DNA of 38,086 bases from Acaryochloris sp. IP29b_bin.137 (GTDB lineage: Bacteria; Cyanobacteriota; Cyanobacteriia; Thermosynechococcales; Thermosynechococcaceae). Every line of letters begins with the position of its first letter. Positions within the stretch are counted from its first letter, which is position 1. Positions 1 to 8,145 of the stretch are shown piece after piece. The stretch is taken from contig NZ_JANQOP010000221.1 of assembly GCF_028285745.1 (NCBI RefSeq), positions 1 to 38,086 on the forward strand, given 5' to 3'. The position numbers were made by a program, and so were the translations under genes. The notes under the pieces are model-generated. The model made no database searches. It saw nothing but the letters and a program-made list of their open reading frames with translations, and was not told the DNA's origin.

Positions 1-97
1 ATAGGGTAGTCGTTTCGGCCACCCTATTTTCTTTGAAATCACACTGCCCTATCTACTGCTGACTCTAGATTTGAAGTACCTTGTCATCCCCAAAGGT
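1..97. repeat. Left copy of a 97-bp terminal inverted repeat
   Basis: Bases 1-97 match the reverse complement of 37990-38086 without a mismatch; the match stops at base 98 (c here, t in the other copy). The outermost 27 bases contain ATAGGGT (1-7) and ACCCTAT (21-27), which can pair as a hairpin around a TTT loop. The last 33 bases supply the final ten codons and the stop of the gene at 65-1192. Most likely this is the end of an insertion sequence whose body lies outside the window; the family cannot be named from 97 bases. Confidence 0.9.
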
Positions 98-1192
98 CAA
101 CGAACCAAATAAGTAAGAAAATGAGCCAGATAGAAATGTCTGTCGATTGAAGTTATAGGTGACTTTGGCACTTAGTTGATGCCGAATGTCTAAATTATCT
201 GCACCAATAAAATCATCAATGATGACTCGATAGCCTAGCTGTCCAGTTAGTTTAGGTGCTAAATCATAGTTTAAGTTTAACCCTATACGATGAGAGAATC
301 GATCGCTATTCATAGTACTGGTAAATATTGTTAAAAAGTCATATTGAGAATTAAGCGTCAACTTATTTGCTGAAACTCCTGTGAGTAAATCTTCTCGATA
401 CAAGGTAAGCTGAGCTGCATTCTCCACTAAGTCATTTGTTGAACCTACTCCAAATACGTCTCTTCTAACCCATCCCAGTTGTCCAATTGTTTTATTCCCA
501 AACCGTTGTTGTAATCCAAGCTTTGTATTGATTGAATTAAAACCTGATGACTTAGTAAATCGGATAAATCTGCCTTCTATTTCCCCAATTAAGTTAGTCT
601 TTGCTCCCAATTTAGGTGTTGCTTGCAGGGTAGCACTGTTAGTAAATTGAGTGCGAGCGGGAATCGTAGCAGCAATACCAGAGGTTGTGTTGACGGAAGA
701 TCGTAATTTCAACCGTACATATTTCTTTTTCTGCTTAGAAACTGGTCTTAATCCTACATCAGATTTACCAGGAGTAAAGAGCTGATCAGGAGGAGGTGGT
801 GGTGGAGTAGGGAAATCAGTTGATCTTTCCTCAGTTAAAGTGCTATCTGCTTGGAGAGGTATGTGTTGTAATAGATCAACTGCACTATGAGAGCTATATG
901 TAGTAGATCCAGGTTCACTATTATTACCAATTTTGTCAAGTTCTTTGATAATAGTAGATGAAGTACCTGGATCTTCAGTTGCATATAGTCTCAAAGATTT
1001 TTTTGGGCTTATATGGTTTTCAAATAGGAATCTTTTTTTTGAGAGAAATGAATAATTACTATCAGACTTTTTGGAAGAATAATTTATCTCAGTTTGATCT
1101 GCTATTGGTTTGGGTTTAGCATTAGTGATTCGATTTAAATCCCATATAAGCCAACTAGATACAATGCCAACTAAAACAAGCGAATTGTGCAT
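65..1192 (-). CDS. Outer-membrane beta-barrel-like protein, C-terminus replaced by repeat
   Basis: A 375-residue protein with a hydrophobic N-terminus (about residues 3-18), a Ser/Thr-rich low-complexity stretch, a PTPPPPPPDQ proline run near residue 130, and then repeated amphipathic strands alternating polar and hydrophobic residues with many Asn, Gly, Leu and Thr, as in outer-membrane beta-barrels. I cannot assign a precise family. The last ten residues (TFGDDKVLQI) and the stop are encoded by the terminal repeat, so the native C-terminus, which normally carries the last barrel strand, is probably missing. It lies 246 bp downstream of the FecR-domain gene in the same direction, so the two may be transcribed together. 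AT-rich codon use differs from the core genes to the right. Barrel assignment is inference from strand pattern. Confidence 0.6.
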   Translation of the reverse strand: MHNSLVLVGIVSSWLIWDLNRITNAKPKPIADQTEINYSSKKSDSNYSFLSKKRFLFENHISPKKSLRLYATEDPGTSSTIIKELDKIGNNSEPGSTTYSSHSAVDLLQHIPLQADSTLTEERSTDFPTPPPPPPDQLFTPGKSDVGLRPVSKQKKKYVRLKLRSSVNTTSGIAATIPARTQFTNSATLQATPKLGAKTNLIGEIEGRFIRFTKSSGFNSINTKLGLQQRFGNKTIGQLGWVRRDVFGVGSTNDLVENAAQLTLYREDLLTGVSANKLTLNSQYDFLTIFTSTMNSDRFSHRIGLNLNYDLAPKLTGQLGYRVIIDDFIGADNLDIRHQLSAKVTYNFNRQTFLSGSFSYLFGSLTFGDDKVLQI

Positions 1193-1438
1193 GCTTACTG
1201 TCCCAAATAATTATTAATCCATCTAATTTTAGTAGAATAGGATTTTTCAACGTTTTTGATAGTCTTTATGTATTGAAATGATCGCAGACTAAGATCTACT
1301 GTTATTAAAAATATTTTGTGAATGACTGTATCAGATTAAGTTTGAATTAAATCACTAAATTTAGAAAGAACACATGATAAAAGGCTTTTATTAGCTTTTT
1401 AAAAAGTATCTAGAGTATTCCTTGTTATTGAGATTTAT

Positions 1439-2347
1439 TTATTCTAAAGGAGCTGTTGTACCATCTAGATTTTGATCTTCTAAAGGAGCTGTTGTACCAT
1501 TGAGATCCACTGTTCCTGGGAGTGGATCGTCGGGACCCACATTATTGGAAGGGCTGCCTTCTGGGCCTGGACTATTTAAATCACTTTCTGGTCCACTGAT
1601 AGGAATTGCCTTTACAGTTTCTTCTCTAACGGCAAAAAGCATTTCTTGAATATCTCTGGGTTGCTGCCTGATGTAGTTTATATCTTCTTGAGTAGGGCCT
1701 AACCCAAGAGTGAGACGATTATTTTGATAGAATGCTCTTAAATTAATGTCTATTGGCGTACTAATTTCTCCATCGATCGTAATATTTACTTCTTTCCCTA
1801 CTCCTAGTAGAATTCTTTCACCTGTCCTATTACTTGTGACAGTAACACCACTGTCTTTTGTCAGAACGCCAACAGTTGTTCCTTGCGTTTTATCGTGAAT
1901 GATATATAACGCTGTTCCAGATGATCGTGTTGTAGCTGATGGCGTAATTGTCTCGCAAGCTGAATCAGGTGCCGGCCCTTTGTGCAAATAGACAACTTCG
2001 CCTTGGGCTAAATGTAATTTACATTTTTTTGTTGGTGCGAATTGGGTTTCAGTTCTTACTCCTTGGAAATATCCAGTTTTACGAGATCCCGTACTACGAA
2101 GCTTAAGAAATAAATTAAGTCCACTCCTATCACCAGAACGTACCCATTCCTCTTTTAATAAATATTGCTTACTAGATGGAATAGTTGACCAATTTTTTCC
2201 TCTACCTATACGGACATCCCCTTTAATCTCTACCAAATCTACACGTTCGAAAGCCAAACTAGGAATATTTAAAATCAGTACTAAACAGGCGCTAGCTAAA
2301 AGGTCTCGGCTTAGAGAAAGAATTGAATGATTTATTGATTTAGCCAC
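1439..2347 (-). CDS. FecR-domain secreted protein
   Basis: A 302-residue protein with an N-terminal signal-like segment (hydrophobic core about residues 13-32, ending SLAFE). It is followed by a FecR-type domain: the start VDLVEIKGDVRIG, the middle VRSGDRSGLNLFLKL, and a later GTALYIIHD/TTVGVLTKDSGVTVTS section are the usual landmarks. In cyanobacteria such stand-alone FecR proteins are usually extracytoplasmic proteins of unknown role rather than iron sigma regulators, and no ECF sigma factor is present here. The C-terminal 45 residues are a Pro/Gly/Asp-rich tail that ends in two copies of a GTTAPLE motif. The gene sits upstream of the beta-barrel-like gene and both may act at the cell surface. 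Its function is not known to me. Confidence 0.75.
   Translation of the reverse strand: MAKSINHSILSLSRDLLASACLVLILNIPSLAFERVDLVEIKGDVRIGRGKNWSTIPSSKQYLLKEEWVRSGDRSGLNLFLKLRSTGSRKTGYFQGVRTETQFAPTKKCKLHLAQGEVVYLHKGPAPDSACETITPSATTRSSGTALYIIHDKTQGTTVGVLTKDSGVTVTSNRTGERILLGVGKEVNITIDGEISTPIDINLRAFYQNNRLTLGLGPTQEDINYIRQQPRDIQEMLFAVREETVKAIPISGPESDLNSPGPEGSPSNNVGPDDPLPGTVDLNGTTAPLEDQNLDGTTAPLE
1442..1500 (-). repeat. Two 23-bp direct repeats at the 3' end of the FecR-domain gene
   Basis: The 23-bp word at 1442-1464 recurs exactly at 1478-1500, a period of 36 bp (12 codons). In frame it encodes GTTAPLE twice at the extreme C-terminus, separated by DQNLD or similar. It looks like a recent in-frame tandem duplication. 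Confidence 0.9.
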
Positions 2348-2968
2348 TGATAATCTCCTCTTATTACAGTATCTATATCTGATATTTTATGGTTTATTTT
2401 TTTGATTACCTCAAACTAATTTCTTAGTAGTTTAATGAATTGCATAACAATGGAAACCGCCTAATCAGCTTAAAGCCATATTAGGAAAGGGCTTGATGCT
2501 TCTATAATTCTGAAAACCGCTATGGCTTTGTTAGCTTTATTTTCTTTGATTTAACTTCTGCAAGAGCTGATATATTTATCAATTCAAAATCTTGAATAAG
2601 TCTACAAGAAAAATATCGGTAGTTTCAAACAAAAGACTATTGAGAAAAAACAAACATAATATATAAACTTCTTACCTATATTTTTCGGCTAGCAACCTTA
2701 GTAATACGCTTCATGAAATAAAACTTAACTAAATTAGTTACACTAAAAAAAGCTCTACAACTTGTTTATATTTTGGTTGTAAATAGTTTGACTTAAATAG
2801 CTAACATATTTTCTTCGCGAGGAAAATCGCAGAAATTTATCTAGTGATTTTTAGTATGTATTCTTTGGGCACTATTCAGCTAAAGAGTGACACATTCAAT
2901 CCCTCTGGCTGTCTATATCAGAGGAGAAAAATTGCTTTATCGCAATATATGGTTTTAGTGAAGAGGGT
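2348..2968. other. AT-rich stretch with no gene seen
   Basis: About 620 bp upstream of the FecR-domain gene. No open frame of convincing composition is visible on either strand. The FecR promoter should lie near its right-hand side of 2348. The left border of the decayed transposase at 2969 is not sharply defined, so part of this stretch may be unrecognisable element sequence. Confidence 0.6.
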
Positions 2969-3487
2969 TCAAATTGCTGCAATCTGGCATTGGCAAATAT
3001 CTGAGGAGTGAAGGAACCATGGGTGGTGATGACTGATGAATCACGCACTTTACAGACCGTGTGGCAATACGCTTTGAGGTCCCAAGTAGAGTAATTATTT
3101 CTCGATAGTAAATCTGGAGTATTTGAGCTAGAAGAGTTGACAATTCTCTGTGCTGATGCCCTTGAACGGCTTTACTTGGTTGCTGCTAGCACTACTCAGG
3201 GGATGGCTGTTCTCATTAAAGGGCTGTGCCAACAGGTTGATCTGCATTGACAACGAGGCATGAGTTATCTCAAGATTGGATTGCGATGCTTCAAAGGGGC
3301 TGACCATAAAGGACGGGAGTTGTTGAGATCAGCTCTCCTATTCATCAATGATCCACAACTGTGCTTTGCCTCTAAAAAAGCCCACAAGAAACACTACAAC
3401 AAAATTTGACTCTTCCGTATCCGCTCTTTACAGCTCAAGGCTTTATTGAAGATCTGTCAGGCAGTCAGGGATAGGAGGCTAATTTGA
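2969..3487 (+). pseudogene. Decayed IS4-type transposase, C-terminal half
   Basis: One reading frame translates into recognisable fragments of an IS4-type transposase of the kind common in cyanobacteria: VKEPWVVMTDES, LFLDSKSGVFELEEL (the conserved E of the DDE triad lies in the preceding VE* segment), ALERLYLVAA, TTQGMAVLIKGLCQQVD, MSYLKIGL, LCFASKKAHKKHY. The frame is broken by stops at 3002 (TGA), 3092 (TAA), 3248 (TGA) and 3407 (TGA) and ends at TGA 3485-3487. About five residues appear to be missing before TTQGM. No start codon or N-terminal half was found. All fragments stay in one frame, so decay was mainly by nonsense changes. Family assignment is from remembered motifs. Confidence 0.8.
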
Positions 3488-3498
3488 GTGACATCGGT

Positions 3499-3780
3499 TT
3501 ACCTAATCGTTGAGCAATCAGCCGAATCTCCTGAGCAAAGGGGACAAAATGTTGCTAGCTCAACCAACACCCGTCGGCCAGATACTCTTACCTGGGCTGC
3601 ACCATTAATCAAGGCACATCGCAAACGTTCCCTCTGGACCTTTGCCAACACAGTTCCACGAGCCGCTTAACGTAAAGTGATCATCAGTAGATAAGCTACT
3701 TGCGCTAAAAACAGGCGAAACTGATTAGCCGTAAAGTTGCGACAACTAAGATCCCCACATCTGAACTCAAGTCAAGGTCT
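3499..3780 (-). pseudogene. Decayed IS1380-type transposase, C-terminal fragment
   Basis: On the minus strand one frame reads DLSCRNFTANQFRLFLAQVA, then YLLMITLR, a TAA stop (about 3668), then ARGTVLAKVQRERLR, RVSGRRVLVELA and a final TAA at 3501-3499. The pattern S-C-x-x-F-x-A-N-Q-F-R-L-x-L followed by A-x-Y-x-L-M and a late R-R-V-x-V-x-L-A is that of the C-terminal region of IS1380-family transposases. A further stop lies just upstream (about 3772). The remnant ends 12 bp from the end of the oppositely oriented IS4-type remnant, so the two decayed elements abut tail to tail. Only the C-terminal part is recognisable. Confidence 0.7.
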
Positions 3781-4383
3781 GCAAATTTTACACACATACG
3801 GATGTTGCTGGTAAAAGTCGAAGGTTACATCACTGTCACAGGTTGTCATGCCACAATAACGCTACAAATTCTTTGGAAAGCTTAAGTCTACTATGGTTCA
3901 CGCTCTTTTCCCTATAACAGTGAAACTATTCATGAATAATCCAGGCTCAAGGCCGCCGCATTCTCCTGGCTCAAATTAAAACATGTGTATTATTGAGATT
4001 GCATAAGTCATTTAATGATCTACGTAAATCCCCTGATTTTTTGGTACAGTTCTTGAATTATGCTTAGCCTAGGCCATTACAGAAGTCTTGTGCTTACTTC
4101 GTTTAAGATAAAGACTAGGCCAATATGCAGGTAGATTTAGACCGTCTGAGTTTTCATGTTGTCTATGATCTAGTCCAAGCAAAATAAAGGGAAACTTTAC
4201 GAGCTTCCTGGTTCTCATTGTGATTTTGCAATTCTAACCATGAACCCGAAATAATAGCACCTGGTTGATTTAAACAGAAATTCTCGTGAAAATACGGAGT
4301 ATCCAAAGTTAGCTAGATAGTCCTAGCAGGGAATCCTTAAGTGAAGAGCTGTGGGTCTCATGGAGGTAAAAGGGAAAAGAGAC
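3781..4383. other. Intergenic region, possibly old element sequence; no gene
   Basis: No credible coding frame on either strand. A small palindrome ATTCATGAAT lies near 3928-3937, next to CCAGGCTCAAGG; this could be debris from the left end of the neighbouring IS1380-type remnant, but that is a guess. The right part should hold the promoter of the response regulator at 4384. Confidence 0.5.
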
Positions 4384-4764
4384 ATGACAACAGTAATGGT
4401 AGTTGATGACAGCCCCACCATGCGCGCCATGTTAACAGATATGTTGCAGCGGAATGGTTTAGACGTCATTGAAGCAGAAGATGGATTAGCAGCCAAAACA
4501 ATGCTGCAATCCAGTCGTTACCCAGACTTGGTAATCACCGATATTGTGATGCCCCGGATGAATGGCTATGAACTGTGCCGTTGGGTAAAAAACGATCTGA
4601 AAGATCTCAACTTACCCGTCATTATGTGCTCCACCAAAGGAGAGGCATTTGATCGTCATTGGGGGATGAAACAAGGAGGGGATGCCTACATTACCAAGCC
4701 CTTTAATCCTACAGAGATGTTGGAACTGATTCGTAAGCTCCTAAAGACCCGCGCAGAATCCTAG
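4384..4764 (+). CDS. CheY/PilH-like single-domain response regulator
   Basis: A 126-residue stand-alone receiver domain. Visible landmarks are the acidic pair D8-D9 (VVDDSPTMR), the phospho-acceptor D53 in DLVITDIVMPRMNG, S83/T84 after VIMC, and K105 in ITKPF. No output domain follows, so it should signal by protein contact, as CheY and PilH/PixH do; the HWGMKQGGDAYITKPF section resembles PilH/PixH-type regulators of cyanobacterial pilus and phototaxis systems. The frame is open from a GTG at 4351, but I prefer ATG 4384: the sequence starting MTTVMVVDDS has family length, and a GGAGG lies upstream at about 4362. No histidine kinase is adjacent. Confidence 0.88.
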   Translation: MTTVMVVDDSPTMRAMLTDMLQRNGLDVIEAEDGLAAKTMLQSSRYPDLVITDIVMPRMNGYELCRWVKNDLKDLNLPVIMCSTKGEAFDRHWGMKQGGDAYITKPFNPTEMLELIRKLLKTRAES

Positions 4765-4785
4765 CTAGGGTTTGGGTCAACCACG

Positions 4786-5253
4786 ATGGGAATCGAGATT
4801 GAACGCAAATTTCTAGTCATCAGTGAAACATGGCGATCGATGGGGTCTGGAGTCCCTCTTATTCAAGGGTATTTAGCTGACAGCAATCCAACCACGGTTA
4901 GAGTTCGTATCGCAGGTGAGAAAGCTTTTCTCACTATAAAAGGCAAAGTCCAAAATTTAACGAGACAAGAGTTTGAATATAAGATTCCAGTCGCTGATGC
5001 TCAAGCGATGATGAATCTTTGCTACCCAAGAGTCGTTGAAAAAACGCGTTATAAAATTGCTGTTTCGGATCTGATCTGGGAGATTGATGAATTTTCAGGG
5101 ACCAATCAGGGGTTAGTCCTTGCTGAAGTAGAGCTGTCCGCTCCCGATCAATCGGTCATCTTACCAGACTGGGTGGGCCAGGAAGTGTCTGATGATCCCA
5201 GATACTTTAATTCTTATTTGGCTGCTCATCCCTATTCAACTTGGGGAGGGTAG
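4786..5253 (+). CDS. CYTH-domain (triphosphate tunnel metalloenzyme) protein
   Basis: A 155-residue protein that starts with the CYTH signature E4-I-E6-R-K8 (ExExK) and continues with RVRI, AFLTIKGK, EFEYKIP, VEKTRYKI, WEIDEFSG and LVLAEVEL: the alternating charged strands that line the tunnel of this family. CYTH/TTM enzymes bind triphosphate with two divalent metals. Bacterial single-domain members of this length are mostly inorganic triphosphatases, and that is the likeliest activity here; adenylate cyclase activity is less likely. It follows the response regulator by 21 bp on the same strand, so co-transcription is plausible. It is convergent with the prohibitin-like gene. Confidence 0.92.
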   Translation: MGIEIERKFLVISETWRSMGSGVPLIQGYLADSNPTTVRVRIAGEKAFLTIKGKVQNLTRQEFEYKIPVADAQAMMNLCYPRVVEKTRYKIAVSDLIWEIDEFSGTNQGLVLAEVELSAPDQSVILPDWVGQEVSDDPRYFNSYLAAHPYSTWGG

Positions 5254-5288
5254 ATCATTACCGATAGAGGAATGGGAGCCAAGCGGGT

Positions 5289-6116
5289 TTATCCCTTGCT
5301 ATCCGCATTGACGTTAAAGAGAAACGGTACTTGGCCCCCGTCTTTCCCACTGATTAAAACGCGAGGCATTTGGGAACCTCCCTGTCTCCAGGCTTCGATG
5401 GCTTCCTTTTGCAGCACCAATTTTCCCCCTTGATCTTTCAGAGTTTCGGCTAGTAAGCGTTGGGCTTCTGCTTTACCTTTAGCTCGATTTACTTCAGCTA
5501 GGGCTTCTTGCTCGGCTTCTCGAGCTATATAAACCGCGCGTTGGGCGCGTTGTTCGGCAATTTGTTTTTCTTCGACGGCCTGGGCAAATTCGGGAGAAAA
5601 GTCCAGATCGACTACACTCGTATCCAGAACAATGATGCCGTATTTTTCCAGACGCTTGCTCAATGCCTCATCAAAATCCGATTTCAGCACTTCCCGTTCA
5701 GTAATGGCTTCCTCTACCGTGCGACGGGAGGCGGCAATTTTGAAGGACTCTTGCGTCTGCGGTGCAATAATTTTGGAAACAATATTTTGTAGCGATCCTT
5801 GCTTGCGTCTGACTTCTACCACTTCTGTGGCATCAAGTCGAAAGTTAATAGCAAAACGCGCTGTTAGATCTTGTAAGTCTTTGGTGGAACTTTGTGCAGG
5901 CACTTCAAATTTTTGGACCGTCAAATCGTAGATATCGACCCTGGAGATAAAGGGCGCTTTAATGTGAATACCTTCTAAGAGGGCCCCATCGCGCGCTTTA
6001 CCCAAAATACTGAGAACACCAGCTTGGCCTGGGTTAATGATCACAACGGAATTGAGACCCAACAGTACGAGTAGTGCAATAATAATTCCAAGATTTGCTG
6101 GATTCCAATCCTTCAT
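5289..6116 (-). CDS. Prohibitin/band-7 (SPFH) membrane protein
   Basis: A 275-residue protein with one N-terminal transmembrane helix (about residues 8-27), then a SPFH/band-7 domain: VVIINPGQAGVL, LLEGIHIKAPF, and the long helical part rich in Glu, Ala and Arg from about residue 180 (FAQAVEEKQIAEQRAQRA). Order and length match the cyanobacterial prohibitin homologues, which form large ring-like assemblies at the plasma or thylakoid membrane and are thought to scaffold or protect proteases. The start at ATG 6116 places the hydrophobic anchor correctly. It is the last of three same-strand genes (hemJ, histidine kinase, this gene), with a 30-bp gap after the kinase. Confidence 0.92.
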   Translation of the reverse strand: MKDWNPANLGIIIALLVLLGLNSVVIINPGQAGVLSILGKARDGALLEGIHIKAPFISRVDIYDLTVQKFEVPAQSSTKDLQDLTARFAINFRLDATEVVEVRRKQGSLQNIVSKIIAPQTQESFKIAASRRTVEEAITEREVLKSDFDEALSKRLEKYGIIVLDTSVVDLDFSPEFAQAVEEKQIAEQRAQRAVYIAREAEQEALAEVNRAKGKAEAQRLLAETLKDQGGKLVLQKEAIEAWRQGGSQMPRVLISGKDGGQVPFLFNVNADSKG

Positions 6117-6146
6117 GCCTGAGCCTTCTTGCTGATCTTGCCTTTC

Positions 6147-7565
6147 TCAGGGTAGCTGATTTATCCCTTTCGAGGGAACGGATTTGGCTTCGATTTTCTT
6201 CGATCGCTGTTTAGGCAGCAGAACCGTGAAGGTGGTTCCCTGTTGCAAGGCGCTGTTAACCGTCATCTGACCCTGGTGATTGTGGCAAATTGCTTGTGCG
6301 ATCGCAAGTCCTAACCCCGTTCCCATAACTTTCCCTGAGGGAGACGGGTGATGATGTTCCCTTGCAGGGACCAAAGACCGCTGTCGGGCGGGATCCACTC
6401 GATAAAACCGATCAAAAACGTGGGGCAGCGCGTCCGCTGGAATGCCCATCCCCTCATCCTGAATGGCAGCTTCGAGATATGGGATGCCCTGGTGGAGACG
6501 CTGTTTCAGAGCAAGACTGACCGTCCCTGCTGAGGGAGTATATTGGATGCCATTACTAACCAGATTGGTAAACAACCGGACCAGCTGATCATAATCACCA
6601 ATGACAGAAAAAGGCTCTTCGCCTGGGATCGTTGGTGGTTTAGCTTCATCTAAACTCAGGCGCAGATGGATCCCTTTACTCGTTGCTAAGGCTTGTTGCT
6701 CTTCGATGACTTCCATCAATACTGCATCCAAAGGGCAGGACTGAAGATCAAGCTGGAGCATTCCACTATCTTGACGGGCTAGAAATAGCAGATCATCCAC
6801 CAGGCGACCGAGCCGCTGAGTCAGCCGCTCAATCACTTCTAACTGCTGACGCTGTTCCGGGACGTTGAGTTCTGGGTCTGCTAAAGCGACCTGGACATTG
6901 GTCTGAATCAAGGCAATGGGATTGCGCAGTTCGTGAGAGGCATCGGCTGTGAACTGTTTAAGGTGTTGGTAAGAATCTTGGATGGGTTCAATGGCTAATC
7001 CAGAGAGAAACCAACCCGTTGCTGCGACTAACCCCACCAGTAAACTGGTTCCCAAACTTAAATCAATAAATAATTGTCGGGCGGGTTTAGTGACCTCAAA
7101 CCAAGGATGGCTGACTCTCAGGTAGCCCAATACATTGTCGTTAAACACAACCCGTTGGGTCAACTGACGCAACAAGTAATCTTCCGCAATTTCGACCGTT
7201 TCACCCCGATAGCCCAAACGAATCGGAACATCTAGCGGTTCAGATAGGGTAGACCATAATAAATTTCCCTCTGCATTAAACCACTCCAGATCAATCCGAT
7301 CATCATCCACTTCATCCGGAGGATCGCCAAAACTCGCTTCAATATTGACTTTTAGTGAAGACGCTACCAGGGAAGACTCGGCATGACTGGCTTCCACGAC
7401 TAAGGATCGTTGAACCACTTCTACAACATGGCTCAATGTGTCATCGACCCGCTCGATCAGCGTGCCCCGAACGTATAGATAAAAACCACTAGCAAACACC
7501 AGCAGCAGGATGGCGGTGACTCCGGTGTACCAGAGTGCTAACCGTCGCCGAGTAGTTTGGAACAT
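6147..7565 (-). CDS. Membrane sensor histidine kinase, no partner regulator nearby
   Basis: A 472-residue kinase: first membrane helix at about residues 9-30, an extracytoplasmic sensor region of about 135 residues, a second helix at about 168-190, then the H-box DASHELRNP (phospho-His near 211), the N-box (FTNLVSNGIQYTPS), G1 (DEGMGIP), F-box (FDRFYRVD) and G2 (GTGLGLAIAQ). Between F and G2 sits an insertion with HHH (RSLVPAREHHHPSPSGK), longer than usual for the ATP lid. The H-box neighbourhood resembles the RppB/NrsS-type kinases of cyanobacteria, but the response regulator that accompanies those is absent. It follows hemJ by 10 bp, so it is probably transcribed with it. Confidence 0.93.
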   Translation of the reverse strand: MFQTTRRRLALWYTGVTAILLLVFASGFYLYVRGTLIERVDDTLSHVVEVVQRSLVVEASHAESSLVASSLKVNIEASFGDPPDEVDDDRIDLEWFNAEGNLLWSTLSEPLDVPIRLGYRGETVEIAEDYLLRQLTQRVVFNDNVLGYLRVSHPWFEVTKPARQLFIDLSLGTSLLVGLVAATGWFLSGLAIEPIQDSYQHLKQFTADASHELRNPIALIQTNVQVALADPELNVPEQRQQLEVIERLTQRLGRLVDDLLFLARQDSGMLQLDLQSCPLDAVLMEVIEEQQALATSKGIHLRLSLDEAKPPTIPGEEPFSVIGDYDQLVRLFTNLVSNGIQYTPSAGTVSLALKQRLHQGIPYLEAAIQDEGMGIPADALPHVFDRFYRVDPARQRSLVPAREHHHPSPSGKVMGTGLGLAIAQAICHNHQGQMTVNSALQQGTTFTVLLPKQRSKKIEAKSVPSKGINQLP

Positions 7566-7575
7566 ACTGTAAGCG

Positions 7576-8145
7576 TTATTCTGAAGCTGTTTCCAGTGCT
7601 AATCGCTCTTTATCCCGCTTGCGCTTCTTAGCGTAAAGCTGAATGGTAACGGCCATGGCAATAACCAGGGCAAAGATAACCCAAACCGTTGCATCGGTGG
7701 GGAGGCTATTTTTAAAGACTGCTAGTAACACAATTGCCACCAGCATCAAGGTGGGGGCCTCATTTAAGGCGCGCAATTGCTGGCCGGACCATCCACAGGT
7801 GCCTTCCTCCAGCTTTTTCATCAACCGTCGGCAGTAGAAGTGATAAATCAGCAACAGGGCGACAAATGCAAGTTTGACGTGCAGCCATCCTTGTTTCAGA
7901 AGTTCTGGCTGGGTCCCTAGCATACCAATCGCCATAGCAACGGTGACCATCATGCCAGGGTTGGTAATGATCCCGTAGAGTCTTTTCTCCATCAGCGTGT
8001 ATTGCTGTTTGAGGATAGCCGGTGCGGGTTCGGGTTCGTCGTTGGCTTCCACATGATAGATAAACAGGCGGACTAGGTAGAAAAGTCCAGCGAACCAAAC
8101 GACCACTCCAATAATATGAAATGCCTTAAACCAAAAGTAAGCCAT
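7576..8145 (-). CDS. hemJ: Protoporphyrinogen IX oxidase HemJ
   Basis: A 189-residue integral membrane protein with about four to five hydrophobic helices. The start WFKAFHIIGVVVWFAGLFYL carries the conserved His (residue 10) that is a heme-binding ligand in HemJ; LHVKLAFVALLLIYHFYC has the conserved Lys and the helix typical of the family; NEAPTLMLVAIV is also typical. HemJ converts protoporphyrinogen IX to protoporphyrin IX, the last step shared by heme and chlorophyll synthesis, and replaces HemG/HemY in most cyanobacteria. A charged tail (KKRKRDKER) follows the last helix. The first gene of the hemJ-kinase-prohibitin run. Confidence 0.94.
   Translation of the reverse strand: MAYFWFKAFHIIGVVVWFAGLFYLVRLFIYHVEANDEPEPAPAILKQQYTLMEKRLYGIITNPGMMVTVAMAIGMLGTQPELLKQGWLHVKLAFVALLLIYHFYCRRLMKKLEEGTCGWSGQQLRALNEAPTLMLVAIVLLAVFKNSLPTDATVWVIFALVIAMAVTIQLYAKKRKRDKERLALETASE

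Noticed and set aside
3002-3409. Recoded TGA codons in the IS4-type frame
   Set aside because: A TAA is also present in the same frame, a few residues are deleted, and the N-terminal half is missing; ordinary decay explains the stops.
3488-3670. Plus-strand 60-codon frame
   Set aside because: It is antisense to the recognisable IS1380-type transposase fragment.
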